Below, one piece after another: positions 29,496-39,054 of a stretch of 64,000 bases of DNA; positions within the stretch are counted from its first letter, which is position 1, and every line of letters begins with the position of its first letter. The stretch comes from Diplonema papillatum (lineage: Eukaryota > Euglenozoa > Diplonemea > Diplonemida > Diplonemidae). Below the pieces are notes generated by a model, which worked only from the letters and a program-made list of their open reading frames with translations, ran no database searches and was not told the origin of the DNA. A program made the position numbers and the translations under genes. The DNA lies in assembly GCA_030068145.1 (NCBI GenBank), contig JAPJBO010000343.1, positions 124,001-188,000 on the forward strand, given 5' to 3'.

Positions 29496-30982
29496 TTTCT
29501 GGGGGAAAGAGTCGATCCCATGACAGTAGAAGAGGGATCAGAGTTTTCTTGTACGGAGGCTGCTTGTGCTGCGGTAAAATTAGATGCTGCTACCGCAGGA
29601 AAACCCGTGTATCAGTCGCACCGCAACGGACTGACTGTCCGGTGCGCTCACTGTGACCCAGTAAGGCATGGATTCATGACGGCAACGACTTCAGAATGTA
29701 CGTACTGTGATAGGCACACAATGATGGGCAAAACGAGTCACTGCGAGTGCTGGATCTGCTCCAGCCTGGAGTGGGCAAAAAGTTTGGATAAAGTGCTTGA
29801 ATGGGCAAAAAGTTCGAAAATAGTGCTGGAATGGGCAAAAAGTTTGGAAATAGTGCTGGAATGGGCAAAAACTTTGGAGATAGTGCTGGAATGGGCAAAA
29901 AGCTTGGAAAAGGTGCTGGAATGGGCAAAAGGTTTGGAAAAGGTGCTGGAATGGGCAAAAAGTTTGCGATAGTGCTGGAATGGGCAAAAAGTTTGGAAAC
30001 GGTGCTGGAATGGGCAAAAAGTTTGCGAGAGTGCTGGAATGGGCAAAAAGTTCAAAAAGGTGCTGGAATGGGAATTGGCCCGGCCTTTTCGTTGCACCCT
30101 CCTAAACCACATATCTCCGTTGTGCCGTTTCGTAGAATCGATTGCCTCACTAGCGCACTGCTCCGCTGGACCTCCGGAGTTGGTGCAGCGTCTTGCCGTT
30201 GATGCTGCTCTGTGGCGCGTTTAGTCGCTCTCTGATGCTCGAGGGTCCCCCGTGCAAACCTGCCGATCTCTTCCATCTGCATTTCCACACAGCCCATCAA
30301 TGAAACACTCGGGCTCCACCATAATAGTCAGGATTTGTGAGGTTTCGTAAACATGAAAAAGCGGACGAGGCAGCAGGAAGAGTGCTGAACGGACGAAGCG
30401 TCTTTGATGTAGATCAATATGTATGCGCCCAAGATGCGGCAACAACAATGTCAAGATCCCTGCTTGGGCAAAGCCTCCGTGCCGAAGCGTGTCGGGAAAT
30501 GGCAGGCATGCTCGGACCGACTGGAAGTATTCGCAACAGTCAGGCGGCCGCTTCTGCCCAGGGTTCCCCGCTCCCCGCTCATGTCGCTATTGTAGAGTGT
30601 GTTTCACTGCTGTGAATTTGGCACGACACCACTCACAGTGCGTCTCTCTTGCCTCCGTTTCTTCTCATTTTGTAGACGCTTTTCCTCGGCAGCTGTCAAC
30701 TAGCTCAACAAAAGTCTCAGGGTAAAGGGGCTGGGCAGTGCGTACAGTTCCAGTTGGGTGCGCGCTGCTCCTCTCATCCTTTTTCAACGGCGCGGCTGTA
30801 TATCAGGGGAGATGATTCCCATCAAGGCCCCCAACAACCCTGCCCAACTCAGTCCGAGGGGTAGTGCACATCGACCAAACCTCCCCAGTTTTTGATCTCG
30901 CAATTTTTCACGCAAACCCCCCTATAAAGCACTGTTTTGGACTGAAAACACCTGAATTCACTTGTAATTTTTAGGTAAATTT

Positions 30983-32898
30983 CCCTTATATCCCACCCCA
31001 AACAAATTTGTGCCCTTATATCCCACTTCAAACAAATTTTGTGCCCTTATATCCCAATCTGGGATATAAGGGCACAAAATTTGTTTGAAGTGGGATATAA
31101 GGGCACAAAATTTGTTTGGTCGTGTAAAAAGTCTTTTGAGGGAACCGAACCGGACACCTGTGGTGCCGGTGGCGTGCGTGCTTTGACTCGGCCACAACGT
31201 CCAAAAATTCGAGGGCAAAATTTTCGACCAAATTTTGCCCCAACATTTTGCCCAACTAGATTTTGACCAAAAATCTGGACCCAAAAAATTCGACCAAAAA
31301 TCTCGACCAAAAATTTTGGACCCAAAATTTCGACCCCAAAAATTGGACCCCAAGAATTTCGACCAAAGATTTGGACCAAAAATCTCGACCAAAATTTTCG
31401 ACCCCAAAAATTTGGACCCCTAAAATTTGACCAAAATTTTTGACCCAGTCCAGCCCGTTCCATTCGTTTTTGGTGTTTCCTTGTCCGTAGGCATAAAGCT
31501 GGCTTCAGTGCCCCACCCGAGACGTCTCAAGACGTTCTGGGTGCCTCAGAGCGACTGGTTGCACCGTTTCACAACTTCAAGCTGGCCACCGCGGCCACAC
31601 TCGATCCCCGATCGGGTGCCTCAACTTGGGAGGCTCAAGCAAGTACTCAAGAGAACCGCATCAGAGCCAGGTGCCTGGCTGCACCGTCTGACCGTGCGGC
31701 GTGTCACGGCGTGCCACGCTGACGTTCGGGGCTAATCGCGGTGACAGAACTGTAGTAGCTGGCCAGATGCTACAGCCGAGAGTCAGGCGAGACAACTGAT
31801 CTCATCAGACTCATGATCCGTTTCTTGGCCTGACATACCAGTGACCACGGTCATTCTCCACTGTCCTTGTTGAGGCTGTGTCACACTGTGACTGTCACAG
31901 TGTCAGTCACTGAGTGACCGGACAGTGTCGCGGCAGCCGTAAACTGCACACCCACCGCACGTCTGCAGGATTCACCTCCAGATTCGGGGACCAGAACACA
32001 GGGTATCGCTATAGCTGTCCGACTCCGAGTGCCTGGAGTGGAGAGCCTGGTCCAGTTACCTCTGGACAATGGAGCAGCAGCTGCAGCAAGGAACAGCAGC
32101 AGGACCGGGACTACTGGCTCAGTGGAGGGAAGGCGCCGCTGTCACGCGGCTGCGAGTCAGCCACAGTCACAGCTGATTTCACTTACGCAGTGAAGCCTGC
32201 AGTCAACGAAGCTGTGTCCACCGTTGTGCAACCAGTTGCGGTGCAGGCGTGGGCACAACGACAGTTGATGACTTTAGGAAGGAATCAGCCATTCTTGCGT
32301 GAGCTGCAGATTCCGTCTGTCGGCAACAGTGTCCGACTGTGTCGCCACCTTGGGTTGTTAGCCCACCGTCCTCCGCGGTTCTGGCCATCTGTCTTGTAAT
32401 CTGGGTTCAGTTCCGAGTTTGGTTTCCTATCCGAGGCTATCGGGCACTGGTTCGGTTTCGGGTTGAGGTTCGGTTTCGGGTTCGGTTCTGCCACCATCAC
32501 TCCTCAGAACTTCTGGGTTCGGGTTCGATTTCGGCTTTGGCTCGCCGTGCCAGGCGTGGGCGTCAACTCGCGACACGTGATGTCCCCATGTCACTGCCAA
32601 TGTCAGCGTGGACGCATGCAGTGGCAATAGCAACAGCAACAGGAGTCCAGCGTCCGGCTGGACGAAAAGTTTTTTTTTTTCGCCGTAGGTATCCGATGGT
32701 CGAGCCAACCACCCTTGGGTTTCAAGGTGAGTGGTCGGGGGTTCAAGCCCCTCCTCGGCAAGTTTTCCAGCATTTTCCTCGATTCAAATTTGTCAAAACA
32801 AATTTGTGCCCTTATATCCCAGTTTGGGATATAAGGGCACAAAATTTGCTTGAAGTGGGATATAAGGGCACAAATTTGTTTTGAGTGGGATATAAGGG
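30983..32898. mobile_element. Nested ~1.9-kb element with long, internally palindromic TIRs
   Basis: The left end (CCCTTATATCCCAC) and the right end (GTGGGATATAAGGG at 32885-32898) are inverted repeats of about 90-100 bp. Each holds repeated GGGATATAAGGGCACAAA in both orientations, so each arm can itself fold (centres near 31058 and 32823). The interior has minisatellites at 31200-31445 (GACCAAAAATCTGGACCC type) and 32400-32535 (GGTTTCGGGTTCG type). No clear target duplication and no transposase. Confidence 0.6.
32690..32765 (+). other. tRNA-like remnant (3' half best preserved)
   Basis: A T-arm-like hairpin with a B box (CGGGGGTTCAAGCCCCT) is followed by CCTCGGCA, and TGGTCGAGCC lies at the D-arm position. 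The acceptor stem pairs only partly and the anticodon loop lacks U33, so it is not a working tRNA. It may be a tRNA-derived remnant carried by the element. Confidence 0.3.
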
Positions 32899-33072
32899 CA
32901 TTACACCTACTTTTTACTAGTGCACTAGTAAAATTTACAAGTGCACTAGTAAAATTTTCTAGTGCACTTGTAACTTTTACTAGTAAAAGTGTAAATTTTA
33001 CTAGTAAATTTTTTTACTAGTAAATTTGCTAGTAAAAGGGTCATTTTACAAGTTTACTACTGCACCGTGTAC

Positions 33073-33270
33073 TTGACCAACAGGTCCACCCCCCCCCCCG
33101 CAACGCCAAGTCCGCCCTTCGTATAACTTGTCCAGAACTTTTCTCACTTCGTTCACGGCGTTTTTGCTCCATACTGCTCAACAACAGTGCGGTGGAGGGG
33201 GGGAAGGGCGAGGGAAAAAGCTGGGAACGGGGGAGCCGTTTCGCCCGGCGGGGGTTGTGGGGGCAAGGCA
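33073..33270 (+). other. 5' flank of the zinc-protein gene (copy C)
   Basis: Matches copies A and B from TTGACCAACAGG through GTGCGGTGGAGGGGGGAAGG. The TIR element ends 4 bp before it, so any promoter or acceptor further upstream is now 6.46 kb away. A functional copy must rely on what lies in these ~200 bp or on splicing across the element. Confidence 0.5.
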
Positions 33271-34014
33271 ATGTTCCGCAGCAGCGTGGCGGCGCTGTCG
33301 TGGGCGCACCCCGGCAGGGCGAGTTCCATCTGGGGCCGGGCCGGCGGAGGGTCGCGAGGCGGGGAGCGGAACGTGTACCAGGAGCTCGGGAGTGGCGGCG
33401 GCGTCTCGTGGGCCGCCATCGGCAACGTGTCGTCGCGGCCGCTGAAGGCGTATCCGAACCACTACATGTACCGGATGGACAAGAACTACAACACCAGGAC
33501 CCCGTCGAGAGGCAGCATGAAGTCATTGCTCGTCGCGGACGCCGCCGGGGAACAAGGGTACTTGTCCCAGCTGAAGCACGTCGGCGTGCGAATGTCAAAC
33601 TCCCGGGTGACCTTCAAAGACCACCGACCCTTCACCCTGCCGAAGCGGCCCCAACTGGTGAAGGTGTGCGACGCCTGCTACTACTGGACGGACGGCATCG
33701 AGCACTACAACCTGTGCACGCAGCACAACAAAGCGCACTGGCACCGGAAGCAGGCCGAAATCAACCCCATGGAAGGTTACCGGTCCCTGGGCAGGCAGGG
33801 TGGCATGCGGCACACGAGGAAAACGGCCTTCACCCTCCCCGTCCACCGTCTCGGCGCCGACTTCCCCCGGAGCGGAATCCGAGCCATCAACTTCGGCAAC
33901 ACGAAGTGGTCGCAGTTCGACAAGTGGATCGTCATGCGGCGCTTCCACATGGTCGGTGCCCGCGCTCTCCACAAGAAGTACCGATTCGTGCACCTCAGCT
34001 TCCCAGAGCTGTAG
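33271..34014 (+). CDS. Mitochondrial-type C-x2-C/C-x2-H zinc protein, possibly ribosomal protein bL32m
   Basis: A 247-residue intronless frame from ATG 33271 to TAG 34012. The basic, Ser/Arg/Gly-rich N-terminus (MFRSSVAALSWAHPGRASS) looks like a mitochondrial presequence. A zinc-ribbon-like site is C133-x2-C136-x12-C149-x2-H152 (VCDACYYW then LCTQHNKAHWHRKQ). Its spacing and the basic tail right after recall bL32m of the mitochondrial large ribosomal subunit, but the spacer is longer than usual and one ligand would be His, so identity is tentative. The C-terminal 90 residues are basic and aromatic (KWSQFDKWIVMRRFHMVGAR). Two broken 5' copies lie upstream at 25.8 and 26.3 kb; only this copy has the body of the gene. 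Confidence 0.75.
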   Translation: MFRSSVAALSWAHPGRASSIWGRAGGGSRGGERNVYQELGSGGGVSWAAIGNVSSRPLKAYPNHYMYRMDKNYNTRTPSRGSMKSLLVADAAGEQGYLSQLKHVGVRMSNSRVTFKDHRPFTLPKRPQLVKVCDACYYWTDGIEHYNLCTQHNKAHWHRKQAEINPMEGYRSLGRQGGMRHTRKTAFTLPVHRLGADFPRSGIRAINFGNTKWSQFDKWIVMRRFHMVGARALHKKYRFVHLSFPEL

Positions 34015-35098
34015 AACCCGTGTTTTTGTTTCTTTATTTTCTCTTATTCTTGTTCTTTGTCGTTGCTCTTTCTCCTCGCGCCCTATGTCGCCACGCGCTT
34101 GCCCGTGGACGCCTTGTGTGACGTAAGGCGGCAGCCCCCGTTGTGGAACCCGGGCTTAATCCAGACTTGTCCCGGAGAACGGCCTCTTCTTTATTTTGCT
34201 TCGTCCTTCTGGAAAAGGGATGCGGCACGTGGTCTTCCTCCAACGGACCCTGTCTCGTCTTCTGGTCGCACAGGACCTCTCGGGCTTCAAGTAAAGTCAA
34301 CACTGTTTCAGGGACAAAGGGAGTATGCGTCAACCGCAGCTGGCAAAGCTTGAGCTCTGCCCTGTGGGCAAAGGGGTTGTGCAGCCTCAAGGGCACCTGC
34401 TTCTTTGCATGGCTAAATAAGGAAGGAGTGCCTCAAGCGTAGCAATCACTACAACTGCGTCCGATCGAACAACCGTAGTTACCAGCGACTAGAAGCGGAA
34501 GTTTCTCTCCTACTACCCCGTACTACCGTCGGAATGCGCTGGCCCGATGGGTTGTGGCCACAGCCAAAGGTGCAGGACTCGTACCTGCAGTGTGTGGTGT
34601 CCTTTTTAAGATGGATTGTGTCTGGCGCTCTCTCTCCCTTAGGGTTGCCGCCCGAGGGAACCGGCTGTGAGCCGAGACTCGACGCCGGTCTCTCCGGACT
34701 GCACCAGGAGAGAACTTCGTGGCGGATCACAAAGCACCCGCCCTGCACGAGGTACGCGCCCAAGACACGTGCACGGCTACCGTATCACCCTCCATGTTTG
34801 CACCTTCCTTGGATGCCACGGTCGGGAAGGGACCTCAATGTAGTTTGGAAAACACGTTCCCCTTCCCCGCGGGTTACCACCGGGCAACTGCCGCAGCAGC
34901 CGCAGAAACGTCATTCGCCCTCGTACCTGTGCTTTCGGCGCGTAAACCCGTTTCGCGTTGAGGTAGCTCGCTCGTGATGTGTGTCAGCTTTAATTGCAGC
35001 GAAAAGGTTCGGCTACAAGCGTCGACGGAAAGGTTCGTTCACGGAAATGGAGAGCCGTTTGCGCCGGTTGCGAGGCCGGTACTGTCTCAGGAGCACAC
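34015..35098. other. Unassigned spacer
   Basis: A T-rich 3'-UTR-like start is followed by about 1 kb with two overlapping short frames (34534-34977, 34719-34961) that show no domain. No supported gene. Confidence 0.45.
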
Positions 35099-35313
35099 TT
35101 TGTTGTATAAGCACCTGCCTTGTAGGAAATACTTGAGGAGGCTGCCAGTTGCAAAAGATCAAAGGAGGTACAATGTGCTGTAGCCCACACGAAACACAGG
35201 CGAATCTGGGTTCAGTGGCGGGCGTAAGCGTTCAACAAAAAGACCGGCTTTGTAGTTGATTCTCCCCCTCTAGCCTCCTTCGAAGTAAGCACAAGGCAGC
35301 CCCTCGAGTATTT
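35099..35313 (+). repeat. Dispersed repeat R1, full copy
   Basis: GTATAAGCACCTGCCTTGTA to CCCTCGAGTATTTC, intact apart from small gaps. Confidence 0.8.
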
Positions 35314-35790
35314 CCCGTACACTTTGTGCGCAACGAAGTGGTCGTTTCTACCCGCATGGCCACCTGTCCGGATGCAGATGCCTGCCACCAGGGGGGAAAA
35401 GAGAGGAAGCAAATAAAGAAATGCTAGGCGCGGCTCCAACTGTCTCTCCCCTTTGCCGAGATCGCGCGGCGCCACTTTGTCTCTCAATTACAAAAGCAGG
35501 CGTTCGCCCGTGAACGCCAAAAGCATGAATTAACAGGGATCCGGTTCCGTGGACTCATTTTCGTTGGGTCTCAAGGTTCAACCCGGAGAGAACGAATATT
35601 CAATACGAGTTTTCTTTGGGGTCCTCTTTGCGAGTTTTTTTCGAAGGCCTTGTTGCGCGGGAGTGATAGAGACTGTTGGGGTCATGCGGACCCGTGGTAC
35701 AGGTAAAGTTCTCAGATCGTAGGGAGACGAACTTCTGGGACGAACGACAAGAACGTCGTCATTAACCAATCAAGAACGTTTTCTTGCCGT
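35314..35790. other. Unassigned spacer
   Basis: About 480 bp between two R1 copies; nothing recognised. Confidence 0.45.
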
Positions 35791-35978
35791 CTAAGCACCT
35801 GCTTTGAAGGAAACACTTGAGGAGGCTGAAGGTAAATGTGTTGTAGCCCACACGAAAACGCAGGTAAATCTAGGTTCAGTGGCAGGTGTACGTGTTCATC
35901 AAAAAAAGACCCACCTTGTAATTGTATTGTTTCTCCCCTCCAGCCTCCGTCGAATTAGCACAAGGCATCCTCGAGTTT
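35791..35978 (+). repeat. Dispersed repeat R1, diverged copy
   Basis: TAAGCACCTGCTTTGAAGGA to CATCCTCGAGTTTTG, lacking some of the left interior. More diverged than 35099-35313. Confidence 0.75.
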
Positions 35979-36124
35979 TGCTTGAGGCACAAGAGGTGTG
36001 CAACAAGTGCAAGTCTGGCACAACGAGTAAGCCGATATGCAACACGTAAATGACTGGCCACCTTCGTCCTAAAATGAGCATCTTAGAATATTTTGGTTCG
36101 CGTCACAGCAAAGCAAGATACGAT

Positions 36125-36238
36125 TAGTAAAGCGCCTTCTTTTGTTTACGCGCACTAGCGGAACTCGTCTGCTTTGGTAAGTTTCATCTAGCACGCTGCC
36201 ATACGAATTTTAGTACCAACAATGCGTTGTTAACACAA
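36125..36238 (+). repeat. Module R7, copy upstream of the exonuclease gene
   Basis: GCACTAGCGGAACTCGTCTG, CTTTG, then GTAAGTTTC at 36177, GAATTTTAG and AACAATGCGTTGTTAAC. An R2 module with an AG at 36455-36456 follows, so a 5'-UTR intron of about 280 bp (36177-36456) is possible. Confidence 0.7.
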
Positions 36239-36260
36239 TAATCCCATTACTCTGTACACC

Positions 36261-36456
36261 ACCAAAGAAAAACCCGCACCCACAAAGTCCTTGCTTGCTC
36301 GAAGAGAACCCACCCGGAGACTCTAAAATTCCGCAATCTCAAGCGAATCTTAACCAAAGAAAAACCCGCACCCACAAAGTCCTTGCTTGCTCGAAGAGAA
36401 CCCACCCGGAGACTCTAAAATTCCGGAATCTCAAGCGAATCTTAACTCTAAAAAAG
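36261..36456 (+). promoter_or_regulatory. Duplicated R2 module before the exonuclease gene
   Basis: A 92-bp unit (CAAAGAAAAACCCGCACCCA, TTGCTTGCTCGAAGAGAACC, CACCCGGAGACTCTAAAATT, CTCAAGCGAATCTTAAC) is present twice, at 36261-36352 and 36353-36444. The second ends TCTAAAAAAG with AG at 36455-36456, 49 bp before the ATG. Confidence 0.65.
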
Positions 36457-36505
36457 GTTGCGAGACGCCAAACACTGGAGAGGAAAAAAGGAGGCAGCAG
36501 CCAAG

Positions 36506-38035
36506 ATGATGAACGCGTTCGAAGTGCTGGCTAACCGCAAGTTCCAAAAGCGCGAGAAGAAGGAGAACAAGCCGCCGAAGCCTCCGTCCCCGCAGTCCAA
36601 GCGCAAGGCGCCCTCCGCCTCCCGCCGGCCGAAGCCGCAGCCGTACGACTACTACATGGTCATCGATTTCGAGGCGACGTGCGAACGGGACAGGTCGGAC
36701 TATCCGCACGAAATCATCGAGTTCCCAGTAGTGGTGGTCCACGCCGCAGAGCGGCGCGTCGTCGATGAGTTCCACAGCTTCGTCCGCCCGGTCAAAAACC
36801 CGGTGTTGACGGCGTTCTGCAAGGAGCTGACGGGCATCTCGCAGGCGCAGGTCGACGGCGCGCCTGTTTTGGACGAGGTGGTGGGTCTCCTCCACGAATG
36901 GCTCGATTCGAGCGGATACCTGGGGAAGAAGTTCGTGCTCGCGACAGACGGGCCGTGGGACTTCCGTGAGTTCTTCTGGAAGCACGCGGTGGGCAACCAG
37001 GCAGCCGTGCACCGGCACTACGCGTACTACAAAGAGTGGGTCAACATCCGGAAGATGTTCTCCCTCAAGCACGGGCAGTACGTTGGGGTCGCGAAGATGC
37101 TCGGGCTGCTCGGAATGCGGTTCGAGGGCCGGGAGCACTCCGGGCGCGACGACACGCGGAACATCGCGCGCATCCTCATCCGCCTGCTCTCCGACGGCTG
37201 CGTGCCGAAAAACACCGAGCGCGTCGACGACGACGTTTTTTCGGGCCACCTCCTCCGCCTCTCCACCCTCCGGCCCCGAAAGCCCGCGGTCCCGCCGTCG
37301 CACGACCTGTACTTCGTCGTCGCCTTCCACGCAACGTGCGCGGCGGCGAAACAAGACGCAGAACACCCCCCCGAGATCATCGACCTCCCGGTCGCGGTCG
37401 TGGACGCGCAGCGGCGGACCGTCGTCGACTCGTTCCACAGCTTCGTCCGGCCTGTGGTCAACCGCACGCTCACGGACCTATGCACGACGGCAACAGGGGT
37501 CACCCAAGACCAGGTAGACGCGGCCCCCGTCCTCGACGATGCCCTGGGTTCGCTGCACGAGTGGATGGAGGAGAAGGGGTACCTGGGCCGAAAATTCGTG
37601 TTCGTGGCGGACGGTCCTCGGGCGTTCAGGGACGTCTTCTGGAAGCATGCGGTCGGGGGCCAGGCGGCCGTGAGTCGGCCGTGCGAGTTCTTCAACGAGT
37701 GGGTCAACCTCAGGCAGCTGTTCAGCAGCGTCCACGGGGGGGAGTACGTGGGGCTGGCGCAGATGCTGGAGACCCTCGGCTTGCGGTACGAGGGCGACGC
37801 GCGCACCGGCGAGAACAACGCGCTCAGCATGGCCAAGGTGCTGATCCACCTGATCGACAGCGGGGCCGCCCCCGCAGACACCGAGCGAGTCAGCGAAACT
37901 GCCCTCTCCGCACACCACCAACGCTTGTCTCAGCTCGCAGAGAAGCCGTGCGCTTCTTCCCCCCGAACCTGCTCAGCGCCCGGAGCAGATGGTCGACCTC
38001 TTGCGATTGCTGATGATGAACGACAGTCCGGATGA
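36506..38035 (+). CDS. Tandem ERI-1-like DEDDh 3'-5' exonuclease (catalytic domain plus pseudo-domain)
   Basis: A 509-residue frame from ATG 36506 (the next codon is also ATG) to TGA 38033. After a basic leader of about 45 residues comes a DEDDh exonuclease domain of the ERI-1/3'hExo type with all catalytic residues: D54-x-E56 (DFEATC), D148 or D152 (TDGPWDF), H211 and D216 (HSGRDDTRNIA). A second copy of the same domain follows (about 265-480) but has lost them: AFHATC replaces DFEATC (A273, H275), the WD of exo II is RA, and H and the last Asp are Arg and Asn. Enzymes of this group trim histone mRNA, 5.8S rRNA or small RNAs; the substrate here is unknown. The second half may bind RNA or pair with the first. 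A duplicated R2 module lies just upstream. Confidence 0.88.
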   Translation: MMNAFEVLANRKFQKREKKENKPPKPPSPQSKRKAPSASRRPKPQPYDYYMVIDFEATCERDRSDYPHEIIEFPVVVVHAAERRVVDEFHSFVRPVKNPVLTAFCKELTGISQAQVDGAPVLDEVVGLLHEWLDSSGYLGKKFVLATDGPWDFREFFWKHAVGNQAAVHRHYAYYKEWVNIRKMFSLKHGQYVGVAKMLGLLGMRFEGREHSGRDDTRNIARILIRLLSDGCVPKNTERVDDDVFSGHLLRLSTLRPRKPAVPPSHDLYFVVAFHATCAAAKQDAEHPPEIIDLPVAVVDAQRRTVVDSFHSFVRPVVNRTLTDLCTTATGVTQDQVDAAPVLDDALGSLHEWMEEKGYLGRKFVFVADGPRAFRDVFWKHAVGGQAAVSRPCEFFNEWVNLRQLFSSVHGGEYVGLAQMLETLGLRYEGDARTGENNALSMAKVLIHLIDSGAAPADTERVSETALSAHHQRLSQLAEKPCASSPRTCSAPGADGRPLAIADDERQSG

Positions 38036-38097
38036 AAGAGGAGTGTTAGCCACTCGAAAGCATGAGTCGGCGCTCAGGCAGCTGTGAGTTGGCAGTA

Positions 38098-38450
38098 CAA
38101 GGGTAAACCTCAGGCAATTGTGTGCAAGCGGTATCAGCGTTTTCAACGAATCGATAAAGCTCCGGCACGCAACTGTTGAGTGACGTCCACGGAGAGTACT
38201 TGGGACGGGCATGCACACGGCATGCACACGGCATGCACACGGCATGCACACGGCATGCACACGGCATGCACACGGCATGCACACGGCATGCACACGGCAT
38301 GCACACGGCATGCACACGGCATGCACACCCGCCGACATTGCCGAGGCGCCCATCCACCCGATCAACGGCGCAAGCGCCCCCCGGCAGACTTACGGTGCCA
38401 CCTTCTCCGAACCGCCTCCGACTTGCCGTCCCCACCTTCAGCATAGCCCT
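38098..38450 (+). pseudogene. Decayed copy of the exonuclease second domain
   Basis: Translated pieces still match the end of the pseudo-domain: SDVHGEYLGRA (parent SSVHGGEYVGLA) and ADIAEAPIHPINGASAP (parent SMAKVLIHLIDSGAAP). A minisatellite now lies between them, and no single frame covers both as in the parent. It directly follows the parent gene, so it arose by tandem duplication. Confidence 0.65.
38208..38329 (+). repeat. 11-bp minisatellite (about 11 units)
   Basis: Unit GGCATGCACAC repeated with no visible change. It contains the palindrome GCATGC. It sits inside the decayed exonuclease copy; array purity points to recent growth. Confidence 0.95.
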
Positions 38451-39054
38451 TGGCACGTTCAACACCCCGTCGGCCGTTTCATATTGCTGTTTGATGACCG
38501 AAGGAGCGGGAGCAAGAGAGAATTCCCACAAGGACAACTCATCTACTGGGCCGACGTGCGGGGGACTTGCAGTGCAGGGTGTACCGGCAACAACAACAAG
38601 AGCTCTTGTGTTGTTGCGACAGCTCCTCAGCTGGGGCTTTCGAAGTTTTGTCCGTGCGTGTCGATGGAGCAACTCTCTCTGCACCCTACCATCATCAGCC
38701 TATCCCAAACTTACCACGAGCCTTGCGTCTCTTCCTCCCGCTCAAAACCTTGGCACATAATCAACCTCTTGCAGTTGCTGATGATCGACCGATGGCTCTC
38801 GGCCCAATTCCGCTTGCCATCCCTCTCCGCACACTCAAGTTGCAGTCCCGGTAACTCACGCACAGCCTGTTGTTGTTCAGCGCCCACGACAGAAAGCTGA
38901 CCCCATCTGAACCCTTCCAGCTCACTAGGAAACGGATCGAGCTCCCGCATGTTTTTGATACGACGTCTTCTCTTTTCTTGCTTTTTTTCTGTCGACCTGC
39001 TGGTGCGTAAACTTCTCGCCGGGTCTGCAAGAGTGTATCGTCGCACACCGAGAC
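38451..39054. other. Unassigned spacer
   Basis: No convincing gene. Positions 38755-38800 (CAACCTCTTGCAGTTGCTGA) faintly echo the 3' end of the exonuclease gene near 37995. Confidence 0.4.

Larger units (their letters stand above)
28250..30081. mobile_element. Nested 1.83-kb Mutator-like (MULE-type) TIR element with a 9-bp target duplication
   Basis: TIRs GGGCCAATT at 28250 and AATTGGCCC ending at 30081, flanked by the 9-bp direct repeat GGCCTTTTC (28241-28249 and 30082-30090). Inside the ends are inverted minisatellites of a 30-bp unit (CATTCCAGCACTATTTCCAA...): about 4-5 units on the left (28258-28390) and about 11 on the right (29766-30075). A 9-bp duplication and long TIRs are typical of Mutator-like elements. 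No transposase is seen. The interior carries a segment shared with 56815-56965 (see separate entry) and a tandem 131-bp repeat. Confidence 0.75.
26607..33068. mobile_element. 6,462-bp TIR DNA element with a 4-bp GTAC target duplication (nest of elements)
   Basis: The ends are ACGGTGCAGTAGTAAA at 26607 and its exact reverse complement ending at 33068. GTAC flanks both sides (26603-26606 and 33069-33072). The tandem neighbour at 26021-26058 shows the empty site with one GTAC. Both ends carry subterminal arrays of near-palindromic CACTAGTAAAATTTACAAGT units (26630-26755 and 32915-33050). No transposase frame is evident, so it is probably non-autonomous. Three further TIR elements lie inside (27246-27940, 28250-30081, 30983-32898), leaving about 2 kb of original element. 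The superfamily is unassigned; a 4-bp duplication is compatible with several families. Confidence 0.85.

Noticed and set aside
32400-32535. GGTTTCGGGTTCG repeats considered as telomeric
   Set aside because: Irregular, interstitial, short and inside a transposon nest; no known telomere repeat matches.
34534-34977. A 147-codon + frame after the zinc-protein gene
   Set aside because: No domain, an overlapping alternative frame of similar length, and no splice or start context.
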